Positions 1 to 7,118 are shown, numbered from the stretch's first letter. The stretch: DNA of 11,773 bases from an uncultured Lachnospiraceae bacterium (GCA_947175845.1 CAMWOK010000066.1:1-11773); one strand, 5' to 3'. A program made the numbers and translations. Notes: generated by a model not told the origin, from the letters alone.

Positions 1-696
1 GGCAATCCGCAGAATCTGTATCTCTACGCAAAATCCGGCATCAGCCTTCCTGCCTTTTTACAGCTGATGCTCCCCTACACGATGGCGGCGGGACTGTGCC
101 TGCTGGCTGTCATCTGCATCATGAAAAATGAACCCTTGAACGCCGCGGACTTCTCCCCGGATGCGCCTTCTGATGTCAATTTTACAAAACTGGGGTTCTT
201 CAGTGCCGACTTTCTTCTCTGCCTGCTGTGCGTCGCAAAGGTGATCGCCCCCGCCGCCGCAGTCGTGGTCATTGTGATCGGTCTGCTGTTCACCGACCGG
301 GCGCTGTTCAAAGAGATTGACTACTCCCTGCTTGGCACCTTTGTCTGCTTTTTCATCTTTATCGGGAACATGGGGCGTATCGGACAGTTCTGCGCCCTGC
401 TCGAGGCGCTCCTTACCGGACATGAGCGCACTGTGGCAGTCCTCTCGAGCCAGGTCATCAGCAATGTCCCCGCGGCGCTGCTCCTCTCCGGTTTCACCGA
501 CCAGTATCAGGCGCTGATTGTCGGCACAAACCTCGGCGGTCTGGGCACGCTCATCGCCTCCATGGCAAGCCTCATCTCCTACAAGCAGATTGCGCGGGAG
601 TACCCCGACCGCAAGGGCGCGTACTTTTCCTGCTTTACGTTTGCAAACATCGCCCTGCTGGCGGTGCTGCTTCTGATCTCCGCGCTGATATCCTGA
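1..696 (+). CDS. SLC13/CitMHS-family anion permease, C-terminal part (5' end outside window)
   Basis: This is the C-terminal part of a polytopic membrane transporter; the frame is open from base 1 to the TGA at 694-696, giving 231 visible residues, and no start is present. The visible part begins with GNPQNLYLYA, the signature loop of CitMHS/ArsB/SLC13-type permeases, and a second matching element near the end reads SNVPAALLL followed by a glycine-rich loop (GTNLGGLGTL). At least five hydrophobic stretches long enough to span the membrane can be seen (for example around bases 85-120, 205-290, 325-365, 460-500 and 640-690). Members of this superfamily carry citrate, other dicarboxylates, sulfate or arsenite; the substrate cannot be told from the sequence. 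It precedes dpaA by 80 bases in the same direction, but dpaA appears to have its own promoter, so a functional link is not shown. No convincing terminator follows the stop. Confidence 0.85.
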   Translation, partial: GNPQNLYLYAKSGISLPAFLQLMLPYTMAAGLCLLAVICIMKNEPLNAADFSPDAPSDVNFTKLGFFSADFLLCLLCVAKVIAPAAAVVVIVIGLLFTDRALFKEIDYSLLGTFVCFFIFIGNMGRIGQFCALLEALLTGHERTVAVLSSQVISNVPAALLLSGFTDQYQALIVGTNLGGLGTLIASMASLISYKQIAREYPDRKGAYFSCFTFANIALLAVLLLISALIS

Positions 697-715
697 ATCA
701 ATCACAAATCCTGCG

Positions 716-743
716 AACACTTTTCTTTTTCTGTCATATTTTA
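716..743 (+). promoter_or_regulatory. Candidate sigma-K (mother-cell) promoter of dpaA
   Basis: CATATTTTA at 735-743 matches the sigma-K -10 consensus CATAnnnTA at every fixed position. An AACA at 716-719 fits the loose mACm -35 element, with a 15-bp spacer, one base shorter than the usual 16. Transcription would start near 750, giving a short leader that contains the dpaA ribosome binding site. In B. subtilis the dipicolinate synthase operon is a late sigma-K target, so the position makes sense. The match is by eye; sigma-E shares a similar -10. Confidence 0.55.
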
Positions 744-776
744 ATCATAAGTCAATCAAAAACAGGGAGGTGCGAT

Positions 777-1664
777 ATGCCTCCAAGAACAATGGCAAAA
801 TATGACATTGCAATCTTAGGCGGCGACAGGCGGACTGCGTGCATGGCACCCATCTTAGTCGAGAAGGGGTATCGTGTGCTGTGCTTTTGCACCGTCGAGA
901 CCGCCTGCAGCCCATCCATAAAATCCAAAATCTATTTCACCGAATCCCTGCGCGAAGCCCTCGACTCCGCGCCCGTAATCATAGGCGGCATCCCGTTTGC
1001 CAGGTCGGACTCCCTCTACTGTGAGGCGGACACGAAGGGCGCAGCCATAAGCCTCGCCGAAATCCAGCGCAGCATCCGCAAGCACCAGAAAATATTTGCG
1101 GGCGTCATCCCGGAGAGCTTCCGGCACACCTGCGAGGAGCGGGAAATCACCTGTTACGACTTTATGCTCGACGAGCCCATGACGCTCTACAACGCCGTCT
1201 CCACCGCGGAGGGCGCCATTCTCGAGGCGCTGCTGCACAAGGACACAAACCTGCACATGAGCAATGCGCTGGTGCTGGGCTACGGCAGATGCGGAAAGAT
1301 CATCGCCGACCGCCTAAAGGGGCTCCACGCCTGCGTCACCGTCTGCTCCAACGACGCCAACGAGCTCGCCCTCGCGTGCGCGCTCGGCTTTGAGACCCTG
1401 CACCTGTCCGGCCTCTGGAAAAATATCTGCTGCTACGAGTACATTTTCAACACGGTTCCAGCGCGCATCCTGAACCGCAAATGCCTGGAAAAGGTATCTG
1501 CGAACGCCGTGATCATCGACATTGCTTCCAACAAATCCGGCGCCGACTATGAGACTGCCGAGAAACTGAACGTCAACATCCGCTTCTGCCCGGGACTCCC
1601 CGGAAAATACGCCGGAGAAAGCTGCGCAAAATATCTGACGGACTATGTAATCAACCGAATATAG
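777..1664 (+). CDS. dpaA: Dipicolinate synthase subunit A
   Basis: DpaA (SpoVFA) acts with DpaB in the mother cell during late sporulation to turn dihydrodipicolinate from the lysine pathway into dipicolinic acid, which then loads the spore core with calcium. The protein is 295 residues, close to the usual length. It shows an N-terminal nucleotide-binding-like start (ILGGDRR, residues 13-19), a central STAEGAI motif (142-148) and a classical Rossmann dinucleotide loop GYGRCG (168-173), as expected for this NAD(P)-dependent family. The ATG at 777 is chosen because GGGAGG at 765-770 sits 6 bases upstream; an internal ATG at 792 is an alternative without its own good site. The TAG stop lies inside the ribosome binding site of dpaB (TAGGAGG, 1662-1668), so the two subunits are tightly coupled. 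A sigma-K-like promoter lies upstream. Confidence 0.95.
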   Translation: MPPRTMAKYDIAILGGDRRTACMAPILVEKGYRVLCFCTVETACSPSIKSKIYFTESLREALDSAPVIIGGIPFARSDSLYCEADTKGAAISLAEIQRSIRKHQKIFAGVIPESFRHTCEEREITCYDFMLDEPMTLYNAVSTAEGAILEALLHKDTNLHMSNALVLGYGRCGKIIADRLKGLHACVTVCSNDANELALACALGFETLHLSGLWKNICCYEYIFNTVPARILNRKCLEKVSANAVIIDIASNKSGADYETAEKLNVNIRFCPGLPGKYAGESCAKYLTDYVINRI

Positions 1665-1674
1665 GAGGCCCGCT

Positions 1675-2274
1675 ATGGATATCAAAGGAAGGAAAATAGG
1701 AATCGCACTGACTGGTTCCTTCTGCACCTTCGAGAAAATGTTCGAGGAGCTGCAGAAGCTCAGGGATGCCGGCGCCGACATCTACCCAATTATGTCCGAC
1801 GCCTCGCAGACCATCGAGAGCCGTTTTGGAAAACCTGACACATATGTCACAAAAATAAAAGAAATTACCGGGAAGGAGCCAATCGTGTCCATCTCCGGCG
1901 CGGAGCCAATCGGCCCGAAAGCCTGTCTCGACGCGCTGGCGATCCTGCCCTGCACCGGAAACACCGCCGCGAAACTCGCAAACGGCATCACGGACACACC
2001 GGTGCTGATGGCGGCGAAGGCGCACATGCGCAACAACCGGCCGCTTGTCATCTCCATCTCGACCAACGACGGACTTGGCATGAACCTGAAAAATATCGGG
2101 CTGCTGTGCAACAGCAAAAACATCTACTTCGTCCCGTTCGGGCAGGATAACCACGAGGCAAAGCCAAATTCCCTGGTCGCGCACGTCGAACTGCTAATAC
2201 CGACGCTCGAGATGGCGCTCGAGCACAGGCAGTACCAGCCAATCCTCAAGGATTACATAAGCGCCCGGCCCTGA
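1675..2274 (+). CDS. dpaB: Dipicolinate synthase subunit B (flavoprotein family)
   Basis: DpaB (SpoVFB) is the flavoprotein-like partner of DpaA in dipicolinic acid synthesis. The 199-residue product has the usual length. It opens with the flavoprotein phosphate-binding loop GIALTGSFCTF (residues 9-19), has SDAS near residue 41, and carries the family segment LPCTGNTAAKLANGITDTPV (91-110) followed by MAAKAHMRNNRPLV. The ATG at 1675 is 6 bases behind AGGAGG (1663-1668), which overlaps the stop codon of dpaA; co-translation of the two subunits in similar amount is likely. A small GC hairpin (CCCGG 2264-2268 with CCGGG 2275-2279) spans the stop codon but has no T-run, so it is not called a terminator. 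The asparagine synthetase gene follows after 53 bases in the same direction. Confidence 0.95.
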   Translation: MDIKGRKIGIALTGSFCTFEKMFEELQKLRDAGADIYPIMSDASQTIESRFGKPDTYVTKIKEITGKEPIVSISGAEPIGPKACLDALAILPCTGNTAAKLANGITDTPVLMAAKAHMRNNRPLVISISTNDGLGMNLKNIGLLCNSKNIYFVPFGQDNHEAKPNSLVAHVELLIPTLEMALEHRQYQPILKDYISARP

Positions 2275-2327
2275 CCGGGATCCGATCAAAACTGAATCAT
2301 TCTCTTATTGTGGAAAGGATATAAACA

Positions 2328-4193
2328 ATGTGTGGAATCGCAGGCTTTAGCAGCTTTCATGTCAACTATAAAGAGGAGTCCGCAAGATGGTTCTCCATTC
2401 TGCAGAAGATGAATACCTGCCAGAATCACCGCGGCCCGGACGAGGACGGCGTGTACCTGTCCAGAAACTGCGGGCTCTCCCACACGCGCCTGTCCATTCT
2501 GGACCTCGCGTGCGGGCAGCAGCCCATGGTAAGGCAGCTTGGAAACCACCGCGCCGTCATTGTCTACAACGGTGAAATCTACAACATGCCCAGCCTCCGG
2601 CGCGCGCTTGAGCAGGAGGGCGTCACCTTCGAGACAACCTGCGATACGGAAGTGATTCTGATGGGGTATCTGCTCCACGGAACCTCCTACGTGACACAGC
2701 TCAACGGTATCTTTTCCTTTGCAGTCTACGACGAAACCGTCCAGAAACTGTATCTCTTTCGCGACAGACTCGGGGTAAAACCTCTGTTTTATACCCTTTT
2801 TCGCAACACCCTCATCTTTTCCTCAGAGCTCAAGGGAATCCTGTGCTACCCGGACTTTCGGGCGCAGGCGGACCGCGACGGGCTCTGTGAGATATTCGGT
2901 CTTGGCCCTGCAAAGACCTATGGAAAGGGTGTTTTTAAGAACATAGATGAGCTGCTTCCGGGACATTATCTCACATACTACGGCTCCGACTTTTCCCAGC
3001 ACCTGTCCACAGCGTGCTACTGGAAACTCGAGAGTTATCCACACGAACAGGACTGGAAAAACACAGTCGAGAAAACCCGGTATCTGGTCACGGACGCCAT
3101 CAAAATGCAGATGCTCTCCGATGTGCCCGTCTGTACCTTTTTGTCCGGCGGTGTGGACAGCAGTCTTGTCACAGCGGTATGCAGCAGCGAGCTTCGAAAG
3201 CAGGGCAAGAGGCTCGACACATACTCCTTCGACTTTAAGGACAACGACAAAAACTTCCGTGCGAACGCCTTCCAGCCCTCGCAGGACCGGCCCTGGGTAG
3301 ACCGCATGATCGCCCACTGCCAGACCAACCACCAGTACCTAGAGTGCGCCAACACGGATCTGTATCACTATCTGTTCGAGGCGGTGGACGCCAGAGACCT
3401 GCCATGCATGGCGGACGTCGAGGCATCCATGCTCTACTTCTGCAGGCGGGTTGCCGCAAATCACAAGGTGACGCTCACCGGGGAGTGCGCCGACGAAATC
3501 TTCGGCGGCTACCCGTGGTTCCACAAAAAGGAATGTTTTGAAGCCGACTGCTTCCCGTGGTCCATGGACTTCGCCCCGCGCACCATGCTCTTAAAGGACA
3601 GCGTGCTGGCCGTCCTTCCACTGGAAGAGTACGCCCGCGCGGCGTACGCAAAAACGATATCTGAAGTCCCTGTTCTGGAAGGGGAAAACAAAGAAGAGAC
3701 GCGCAGAAGAGAGATTTCCTATCTGAATCTCAAGTGGTTTATGCAGACTCTGCTCGACCGCATGGACCGCACCAGCATGCACGCCGGTCTCGAGGCGCGC
3801 GTCCCGTTCGCCGACCACCGCATCGTGGAATATCTCTGGAACGTGCCCTGGTCCATGAAGTGCAGGGACGGTGTGGTCAAGGGGCTGCTGCGCGCCGCCG
3901 CCGACGGACTGCTCCCCGGCGAGGTGCTCTACCGCAGAAAGAGTCCCTACCCAAAGACCTACGACCCCGCCTACGAAAACCTGCTGCGCACCGCGATCGT
4001 GGAGACTCTGTCCGACACGCGCGCGCCGCTGCGGGAGCTAATCGACCTCGGCAAAGTGCTCGAGTACATCAGCCAGCCCTCCGACTACGGCAGGCCCTTC
4101 TACGGCCAGCTCATGGCGGGACCGCAGCTGCTCGCGTACCTTCTTCAGGTCAATTACTGGCTGAAAAAGTATGCGGTGGAACTGCTGATTTGA
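2328..4193 (+). CDS. asnB: Asparagine synthase (glutamine-hydrolysing)
   Basis: This 621-residue enzyme makes asparagine from aspartate, glutamine and ATP. The N-terminal class II glutamine amidotransferase domain starts with MCGIAGF, so Cys2 is the nucleophile after Met removal; RGPDEDG (35-41), NGEIYN (81-86) and the aspartate in DTEV (106-109) complete the glutaminase site. The synthetase domain has the PP-loop LSGGVDSS at 272-279 and, further on, GECADEIFGGYPWF. All key residues are intact. AAAGGA (2314-2319) lies 8 bases before the ATG. The length and the position directly after dpaAB recall B. subtilis AsnO (YisO), the asparagine synthetase paralogue needed for normal sporulation; this link is inference. 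No separate promoter is obvious in the 53-base gap, so it is probably read with dpaAB. It ends 11 bases from the convergently read kinase gene, with no room for a conventional terminator between them. Confidence 0.93.
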   Translation: MCGIAGFSSFHVNYKEESARWFSILQKMNTCQNHRGPDEDGVYLSRNCGLSHTRLSILDLACGQQPMVRQLGNHRAVIVYNGEIYNMPSLRRALEQEGVTFETTCDTEVILMGYLLHGTSYVTQLNGIFSFAVYDETVQKLYLFRDRLGVKPLFYTLFRNTLIFSSELKGILCYPDFRAQADRDGLCEIFGLGPAKTYGKGVFKNIDELLPGHYLTYYGSDFSQHLSTACYWKLESYPHEQDWKNTVEKTRYLVTDAIKMQMLSDVPVCTFLSGGVDSSLVTAVCSSELRKQGKRLDTYSFDFKDNDKNFRANAFQPSQDRPWVDRMIAHCQTNHQYLECANTDLYHYLFEAVDARDLPCMADVEASMLYFCRRVAANHKVTLTGECADEIFGGYPWFHKKECFEADCFPWSMDFAPRTMLLKDSVLAVLPLEEYARAAYAKTISEVPVLEGENKEETRRREISYLNLKWFMQTLLDRMDRTSMHAGLEARVPFADHRIVEYLWNVPWSMKCRDGVVKGLLRAAADGLLPGEVLYRRKSPYPKTYDPAYENLLRTAIVETLSDTRAPLRELIDLGKVLEYISQPSDYGRPFYGQLMAGPQLLAYLLQVNYWLKKYAVELLI

Positions 4194-4204
4194 CGCAGTT
4201 GCCG

Positions 4205-5479
4205 TCACACTCTGGGAAACACCACGCTAAACCGTGTCCCAAGCCCCTCGCGGCTGACAATGTCATAGTACCCCTGGTGCCTGTCGACAATCCACTTGGC
4301 GATCGACAGGCCAAGTCCCGTGCCGCCCGTCCTGCTGCTGCGCACACAGTCCGCGCGGTAAAAGCGGTCAAACGCGTGCGCCACATCCTCCTGCGCCATC
4401 CCGATTCCATTGTCCTGTATGCCGTAAAACGGCGCACCGTCCTTCCATGCACCCACGCGGATCACAATCTCCTCCCCCTGCTTCGTGTACTTTGCAGCGT
4501 TGTCGATTAGGATTCGCGCGGACTGCTTTAGCAGGTCGCTGTCCCCGTACACCTGCACGGTGCCGGACTCCTCGAAGCGGTATCGGTGCTTCTCGTCGAT
4601 CATCAAAGACTCCTCATAGACCTCCCGCATAATGCTGTTGAGGCCATGGAGTTTCATGTCCATATTCTGGCGGTTCGAGTCCCCGCGCGCCAGAAACAAA
4701 AGCTGTTCCACCAGCTTCTGCATGTGGTTTGCCTCGTTTTTGATCGCCTCGATGGACTCCTCGAGAATCGCCGTGTCCTCCTTGCCCCAGCGGTCAAGCA
4801 TGTTGACGTATCCCTGTATGACGGCGATCGGCGTGCGCAGCTCGTGGGAGGCGTCCGACACAAACTGCGTCTGCTGCCTGTAGGACGCGCGGATGCGGCC
4901 AAGCAGCCCGTTCAGCGCCGTCTCAATGCCCTGCAGTTCCTTGTCGTGCATATGGATGCCGTTCTCCATGGCGTCCACTTTCAGGTTCGAAATCGCGTCC
5001 TCGAGATTGTGGTACTTGGTCTCGTCAAACGCCATCTCGCTCAGCTCCTGCGCCCGCGCCGCAATCTGGTTCAGCGGCCGCAGCTCCCTGCGCACCTGCG
5101 CTGTCCCGGAAAAAGCCATCGTGACCACGTCAACGAGCTGCGCCGCCAGGACAATCAGCCCACCGACGCGCAACAGTCCCAGCCAGACGCCGATCGGCAC
5201 CTCATAGAGCGTTTCGCCTGCGGAATCTGCAACTGTGTACAGCACCTTCCACAAATCCCTGTCATAGAGGAATGTCCTGTGATAGGCAAAGGAAAACTTC
5301 CCCGCCATCTGCAGGTCCATGCCGACCGCAAAGGCTGCCGCAAGAATCAGCAGTATCAGCATATCCATCCCCGCGTATGCGAGGAATACGCGGCCTGTGT
5401 TATTCAAGTTGATCTTTCTTGCAATCGAAGTCACCCGCACCGCGTCAAACGGGCTGTTTTTCTTTTTTTCAGTTTTCAT
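4205..5479 (-). CDS. Sensor histidine kinase (HAMP-HisKA-HATPase)
   Basis: A membrane-bound sensor kinase partner of the adjacent OmpR-type regulator. With the ATG at 5479 it has 424 residues: transmembrane helices near 31-53 and 97-119 enclosing an outside loop of only about 43 residues, a HAMP-like linker (about 125-200), phosphoacceptor His212 in SHELRTP, N-box LIDNAAKYT (N327), G1 box DNGIG (356-360), F-box FDRFYRAD and G2 box GGTGLGLSI (385-393). All catalytic boxes are intact. The chosen start overlaps the end of the regulator gene by 11 bases and is preceded only by AAGG, which suggests translational coupling; an upstream GTG at 5503 would add eight residues but has no ribosome binding site. 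The HAMP connector looks about 20 residues longer than usual. The short sensor loop gives no hint of the signal. The resemblance is to ArlS/CutS-like kinases, not closer. Confidence 0.92.
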   Translation of the reverse strand: MKTEKKKNSPFDAVRVTSIARKINLNNTGRVFLAYAGMDMLILLILAAAFAVGMDLQMAGKFSFAYHRTFLYDRDLWKVLYTVADSAGETLYEVPIGVWLGLLRVGGLIVLAAQLVDVVTMAFSGTAQVRRELRPLNQIAARAQELSEMAFDETKYHNLEDAISNLKVDAMENGIHMHDKELQGIETALNGLLGRIRASYRQQTQFVSDASHELRTPIAVIQGYVNMLDRWGKEDTAILEESIEAIKNEANHMQKLVEQLLFLARGDSNRQNMDMKLHGLNSIMREVYEESLMIDEKHRYRFEESGTVQVYGDSDLLKQSARILIDNAAKYTKQGEEIVIRVGAWKDGAPFYGIQDNGIGMAQEDVAHAFDRFYRADCVRSSRTGGTGLGLSIAKWIVDRHQGYYDIVSREGLGTRFSVVFPRV

Positions 5480-6155
5480 CCTTGATACAATACCCCACTC
5501 CACGCACTGTCTGGATAATCTTCACCCGGTACACATCGTCAAGCTTGCTGCGAAGATACCGGACATACACATCAATGATATTTGTCTCCCCCATGTAGTC
5601 GTAGCCGCACACCTTCTCGAGAAGCGTATCCCGCGATATCACGATGTTTTTGTTCTCGAGCAGCACGCGCAAAAGCTCAAACTCCCGGTGTGTCAGCTCG
5701 ACCTGCGCACCGTCGTAAGAGACCTCGTAGCGCTGCACATCCATGCGAAGCTTTCCGACACCGAGCTGGCTTTTTTCGAGACTGACCGCGCCGCCGCGCT
5801 TCTTTATGATCAGACGGATGCGGGCGAGCAGCTCCTCGATTGCAAAGGGCTTTGTCATGTAGTCGTCCGCGCCGCCGTCGAGCCCGGCGACCTTATCCAT
5901 CACCTCGTCGCGCGCCGTCAGCATTATGACAGGAATGTCAGAATTTTTGCGCAGCCGCCGCAGCACCTCAAAGCCGTTCAGCTGCGGCAGCATCACGTCG
6001 AGCACGACCAGGTCCGCCCTGCCGCTCTGCGCCTTCTCAAGCCCCTCCCTGCCGTCTGCCGCCTTCATGACCTCGTAGCCCTCATGCAGAAGCTCCAGCT
6101 CCAGAAAGCGCCCTATCTTTTCCTCATCCTCCACAATCAATATTGTCACTGCCAT
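5469..6155 (-). CDS. OmpR/PhoB-family response regulator
   Basis: A 228-residue DNA-binding response regulator. The receiver domain has the acidic pair after ILIVEDEE (D10, E11), phosphoacceptor Asp53 in VVLDVMLPQ, Thr80 and Lys102 (MTKPF). The C-terminal winged-helix domain runs from about residue 130 and includes LTHREFELLRVL and the closing YLRSKLDD...VRGVGYCI pattern of the OmpR/PhoB class. The ATG at 6155 is chosen because GAGGAGG (6161-6167) sits 5 bases upstream; an in-frame TTG at 6218 would add 21 residues that do not belong to the domain. The gene overlaps the kinase gene by 11 bases, a standard regulator-kinase pair. A DUF4342 gene lies upstream in the same direction, separated by 104 bases that hold two hairpins; whether the pair has its own promoter is not clear. 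Confidence 0.93.
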   Translation of the reverse strand: MAVTILIVEDEEKIGRFLELELLHEGYEVMKAADGREGLEKAQSGRADLVVLDVMLPQLNGFEVLRRLRKNSDIPVIMLTARDEVMDKVAGLDGGADDYMTKPFAIEELLARIRLIIKKRGGAVSLEKSQLGVGKLRMDVQRYEVSYDGAQVELTHREFELLRVLLENKNIVISRDTLLEKVCGYDYMGETNIIDVYVRYLRSKLDDVYRVKIIQTVRGVGYCIKDEN

Positions 6156-6219
6156 CCCTGCCTCCTCACATTTCCACATCGCACGCACCTGCCTTTTGCA
6201 GGCGCTCACAGTGCACAAA

Positions 6220-6250
6220 GAGACTGGCTAACACATCCTTAGCCAGTCTC
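6220..6250 (-). terminator. 12-bp perfect hairpin between DUF4342 gene and response regulator gene
   Basis: GAGACTGGCTAA (6220-6231) and TTAGCCAGTCTC (6239-6250) are perfect inverted repeats around a 7-base loop, beginning 9 bases after the stop codon of the DUF4342 gene. On the minus strand the stem is followed by only three T before GTGC, so it may be a leaky terminator or attenuator and may also protect an mRNA end. A weaker second hairpin (CTGC...GCAG around 6185-6203) lies between it and the regulator start. Confidence 0.6.
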
Positions 6251-6259
6251 CATATTCAA

Positions 6260-6799
6260 TTATTTGTCTGCGTCCTTCCCGCTGCCGCCAAACTCGTTCT
6301 TGATGTTCTCCGCCGCTTCCGCCGCGCTGTCCATCGCCTTGTTGATGTCGATGTCCACACTTCTCACGTCCGGTCCCGCAAACTGGTATCGCATATTGAG
6401 AAACAGCCCGATTACCAGCAGCGGCACCACCACCCAGAATGCGAAGAACAGCATCACCACCAGCAGGGTGATCGGCACCCGGAAAATCTCCCTGCCGTCG
6501 CGCTCCACACAGAAGCTGTTGTTGTTGCCTTTCTCCACCATCCGCAGACACCAGTTTCCAAAGCGCTTTAGATTGTCCGAGAAGCTGGACTTGCACTCCT
6601 TGTCGTCCAGTTCAATCTTCACCTGCTCCGCCTGCGTCGTGTAGCTTGCCTGCTCCGGCCCGCGTACCCTGCCGCTCTGCTCGAGGTAAATCATGGCGTC
6701 GAGGATATCCCAGTTGCTGTTCTCCAGCGCCTGCTTTGCCTCCTCGTATGACACGTTTGCGCGTTCCCTTAATTTTTCTACCTTCTCAAAATTATCCAT
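6260..6799 (-). CDS. DUF4342 domain-containing membrane protein
   Basis: A 179-residue protein of unknown function. Residues 1-45 form a small helical UBA/TS-N-like domain (VSYEEAKQALENSNWDILDA), the kind also found at the start of EF-Ts, and the rest matches the DUF4342 pattern as I recall it. A hydrophobic stretch at about residues 110-142 (VPITLLVVMLFFAFWVVVPL onward) would make one long or two short membrane segments, leaving a charged C-terminal tail rich in Ala, Glu and Lys. AGGAGA lies about 7 bases before the ATG at 6799. It is read toward the two-component genes, with a strong hairpin after its stop, so partial co-transcription is possible. Being next to an envelope-type regulator-kinase pair suggests a role at the membrane, but this is only context. 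I can assign no biochemical activity. Confidence 0.8.
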   Translation of the reverse strand: MDNFEKVEKLRERANVSYEEAKQALENSNWDILDAMIYLEQSGRVRGPEQASYTTQAEQVKIELDDKECKSSFSDNLKRFGNWCLRMVEKGNNNSFCVERDGREIFRVPITLLVVMLFFAFWVVVPLLVIGLFLNMRYQFAGPDVRSVDIDINKAMDSAAEAAENIKNEFGGSGKDADK

Positions 6800-6882
6800 C
6801 TTTTTCTCTCCTTTTTGATTGTCCCAGAATCCCGTTGTTTATTCATCGCTGCTATTGTCTTGCTGATGTTCTTATAATAAAC

Positions 6883-6948
6883 AATCAAAATTAATCAAAA
6901 ATGCCAGTTAGATTAAAAAAGGATTAAAATTTCTATAATCTATTAAAA
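6883..6948. repeat. Tandem short direct repeats in a divergent control region
   Basis: Two copies of AATCAAAA (6883-6890, 6893-6900) are spaced by 10 bases. They are followed by two copies of GATTAAAA (6911-6918, 6922-6929) spaced by 11 bases, and a third partial copy TATTAAAA (6941-6948). TTAATC (6891-6896) and GATTAA (6911-6916) also form an inverted repeat. Period-10/11 direct repeats are the usual form of OmpR/PhoB-family binding sites, and such a regulator is encoded 0.7 kb away. The region is very AT-rich, so chance similarity is a real possibility. Confidence 0.4.
6934..6939 (+). promoter_or_regulatory. Candidate -10 box for the dus gene
   Basis: TATAAT at 6934-6939 is a perfect -10 hexamer facing the dihydrouridine synthase gene. 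No recognisable -35 lies 16-18 bases upstream; instead the GATTAAAA repeats occupy that place, which would fit an activator-dependent promoter. If used, the leader is about 170 bases long. Confidence 0.35.
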
Positions 6949-6976
6949 CCGTACATCACATTGTACAGTTTGTCAA
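6948..6976 (-). promoter_or_regulatory. Candidate sigma-A promoter of the DUF4342 gene
   Basis: On the minus strand TTGACA (6976-6971) is followed after exactly 17 bases by TACGGT (6953-6948), which keeps the most conserved T1, A2 and T6 of the -10 hexamer. The leader to the ATG at 6799 would be about 140 bases. The -35 is perfect, the -10 weak. Confidence 0.35.
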
Positions 6977-7105
6977 CACGTATCGCAATCTGTTTCTTGA
7001 AAAATGCCCCAAACTGTAGTATCGTGTAAGAAACACCCTGCAGGCGACTTTAAACCTGTTTTAGCGACGAGGAGAACATAGTTCTATTAGAGCCGCCAAA
7101 GGCGG
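6964..7105 (+). promoter_or_regulatory. Possibly structured 5' leader of the dus gene
   Basis: The region upstream of the dihydrouridine synthase gene holds a series of inverted repeats: TACAGTTTG (6964-6972) with CAAACTGTA (7010-7018), a perfect 9-bp pairing around 37 bases; GTGT/ACAC (7024-7036); CAGG/CCTG (7041-7058); AGAAC-ATA-GTTCT (7073-7085); and CCGCC-AAA-GGCGG (7093-7105), which ends 3 bases before the ribosome binding site. I do not recognise a known riboswitch class. An AGGAG at 7069-7073 has no start codon behind it. The features are seen in the sequence; a regulatory role is inference. Confidence 0.4.
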
Positions 7106-7118
7106 AATGGAGATTATC

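Noticed and set aside
2264..2279. CCCGG/CCGGG hairpin at the dpaB stop as a terminator
   Set aside because: Only 5 bp, it includes the stop codon and has no T-run; read-through into asnB is more likely.
2298..2308. CATTCTCTTA as a sporulation promoter for asnB
   Set aside because: It lacks the fourth A of CATAnnnTA and has no matching -35; too weak to call.
3734..4510. A 258-codon plus-strand frame across the asnB end and kinase end
   Set aside because: It is an Arg/Ala/Pro-rich frame shadow of asnB that continues over a convergent gene; no domain is seen.
4586..6242. Two long plus-strand frames of 299 and 307 codons
   Set aside because: They lie opposite the kinase and regulator genes, have no ribosome binding site fitting the start, and show no domain.
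7024..7105. Known riboswitch (preQ1, SAM, FMN, guanidine, fluoride, THF) before dus
   Set aside because: I looked for the conserved core strings of these classes and saw none; only generic hairpins remain.
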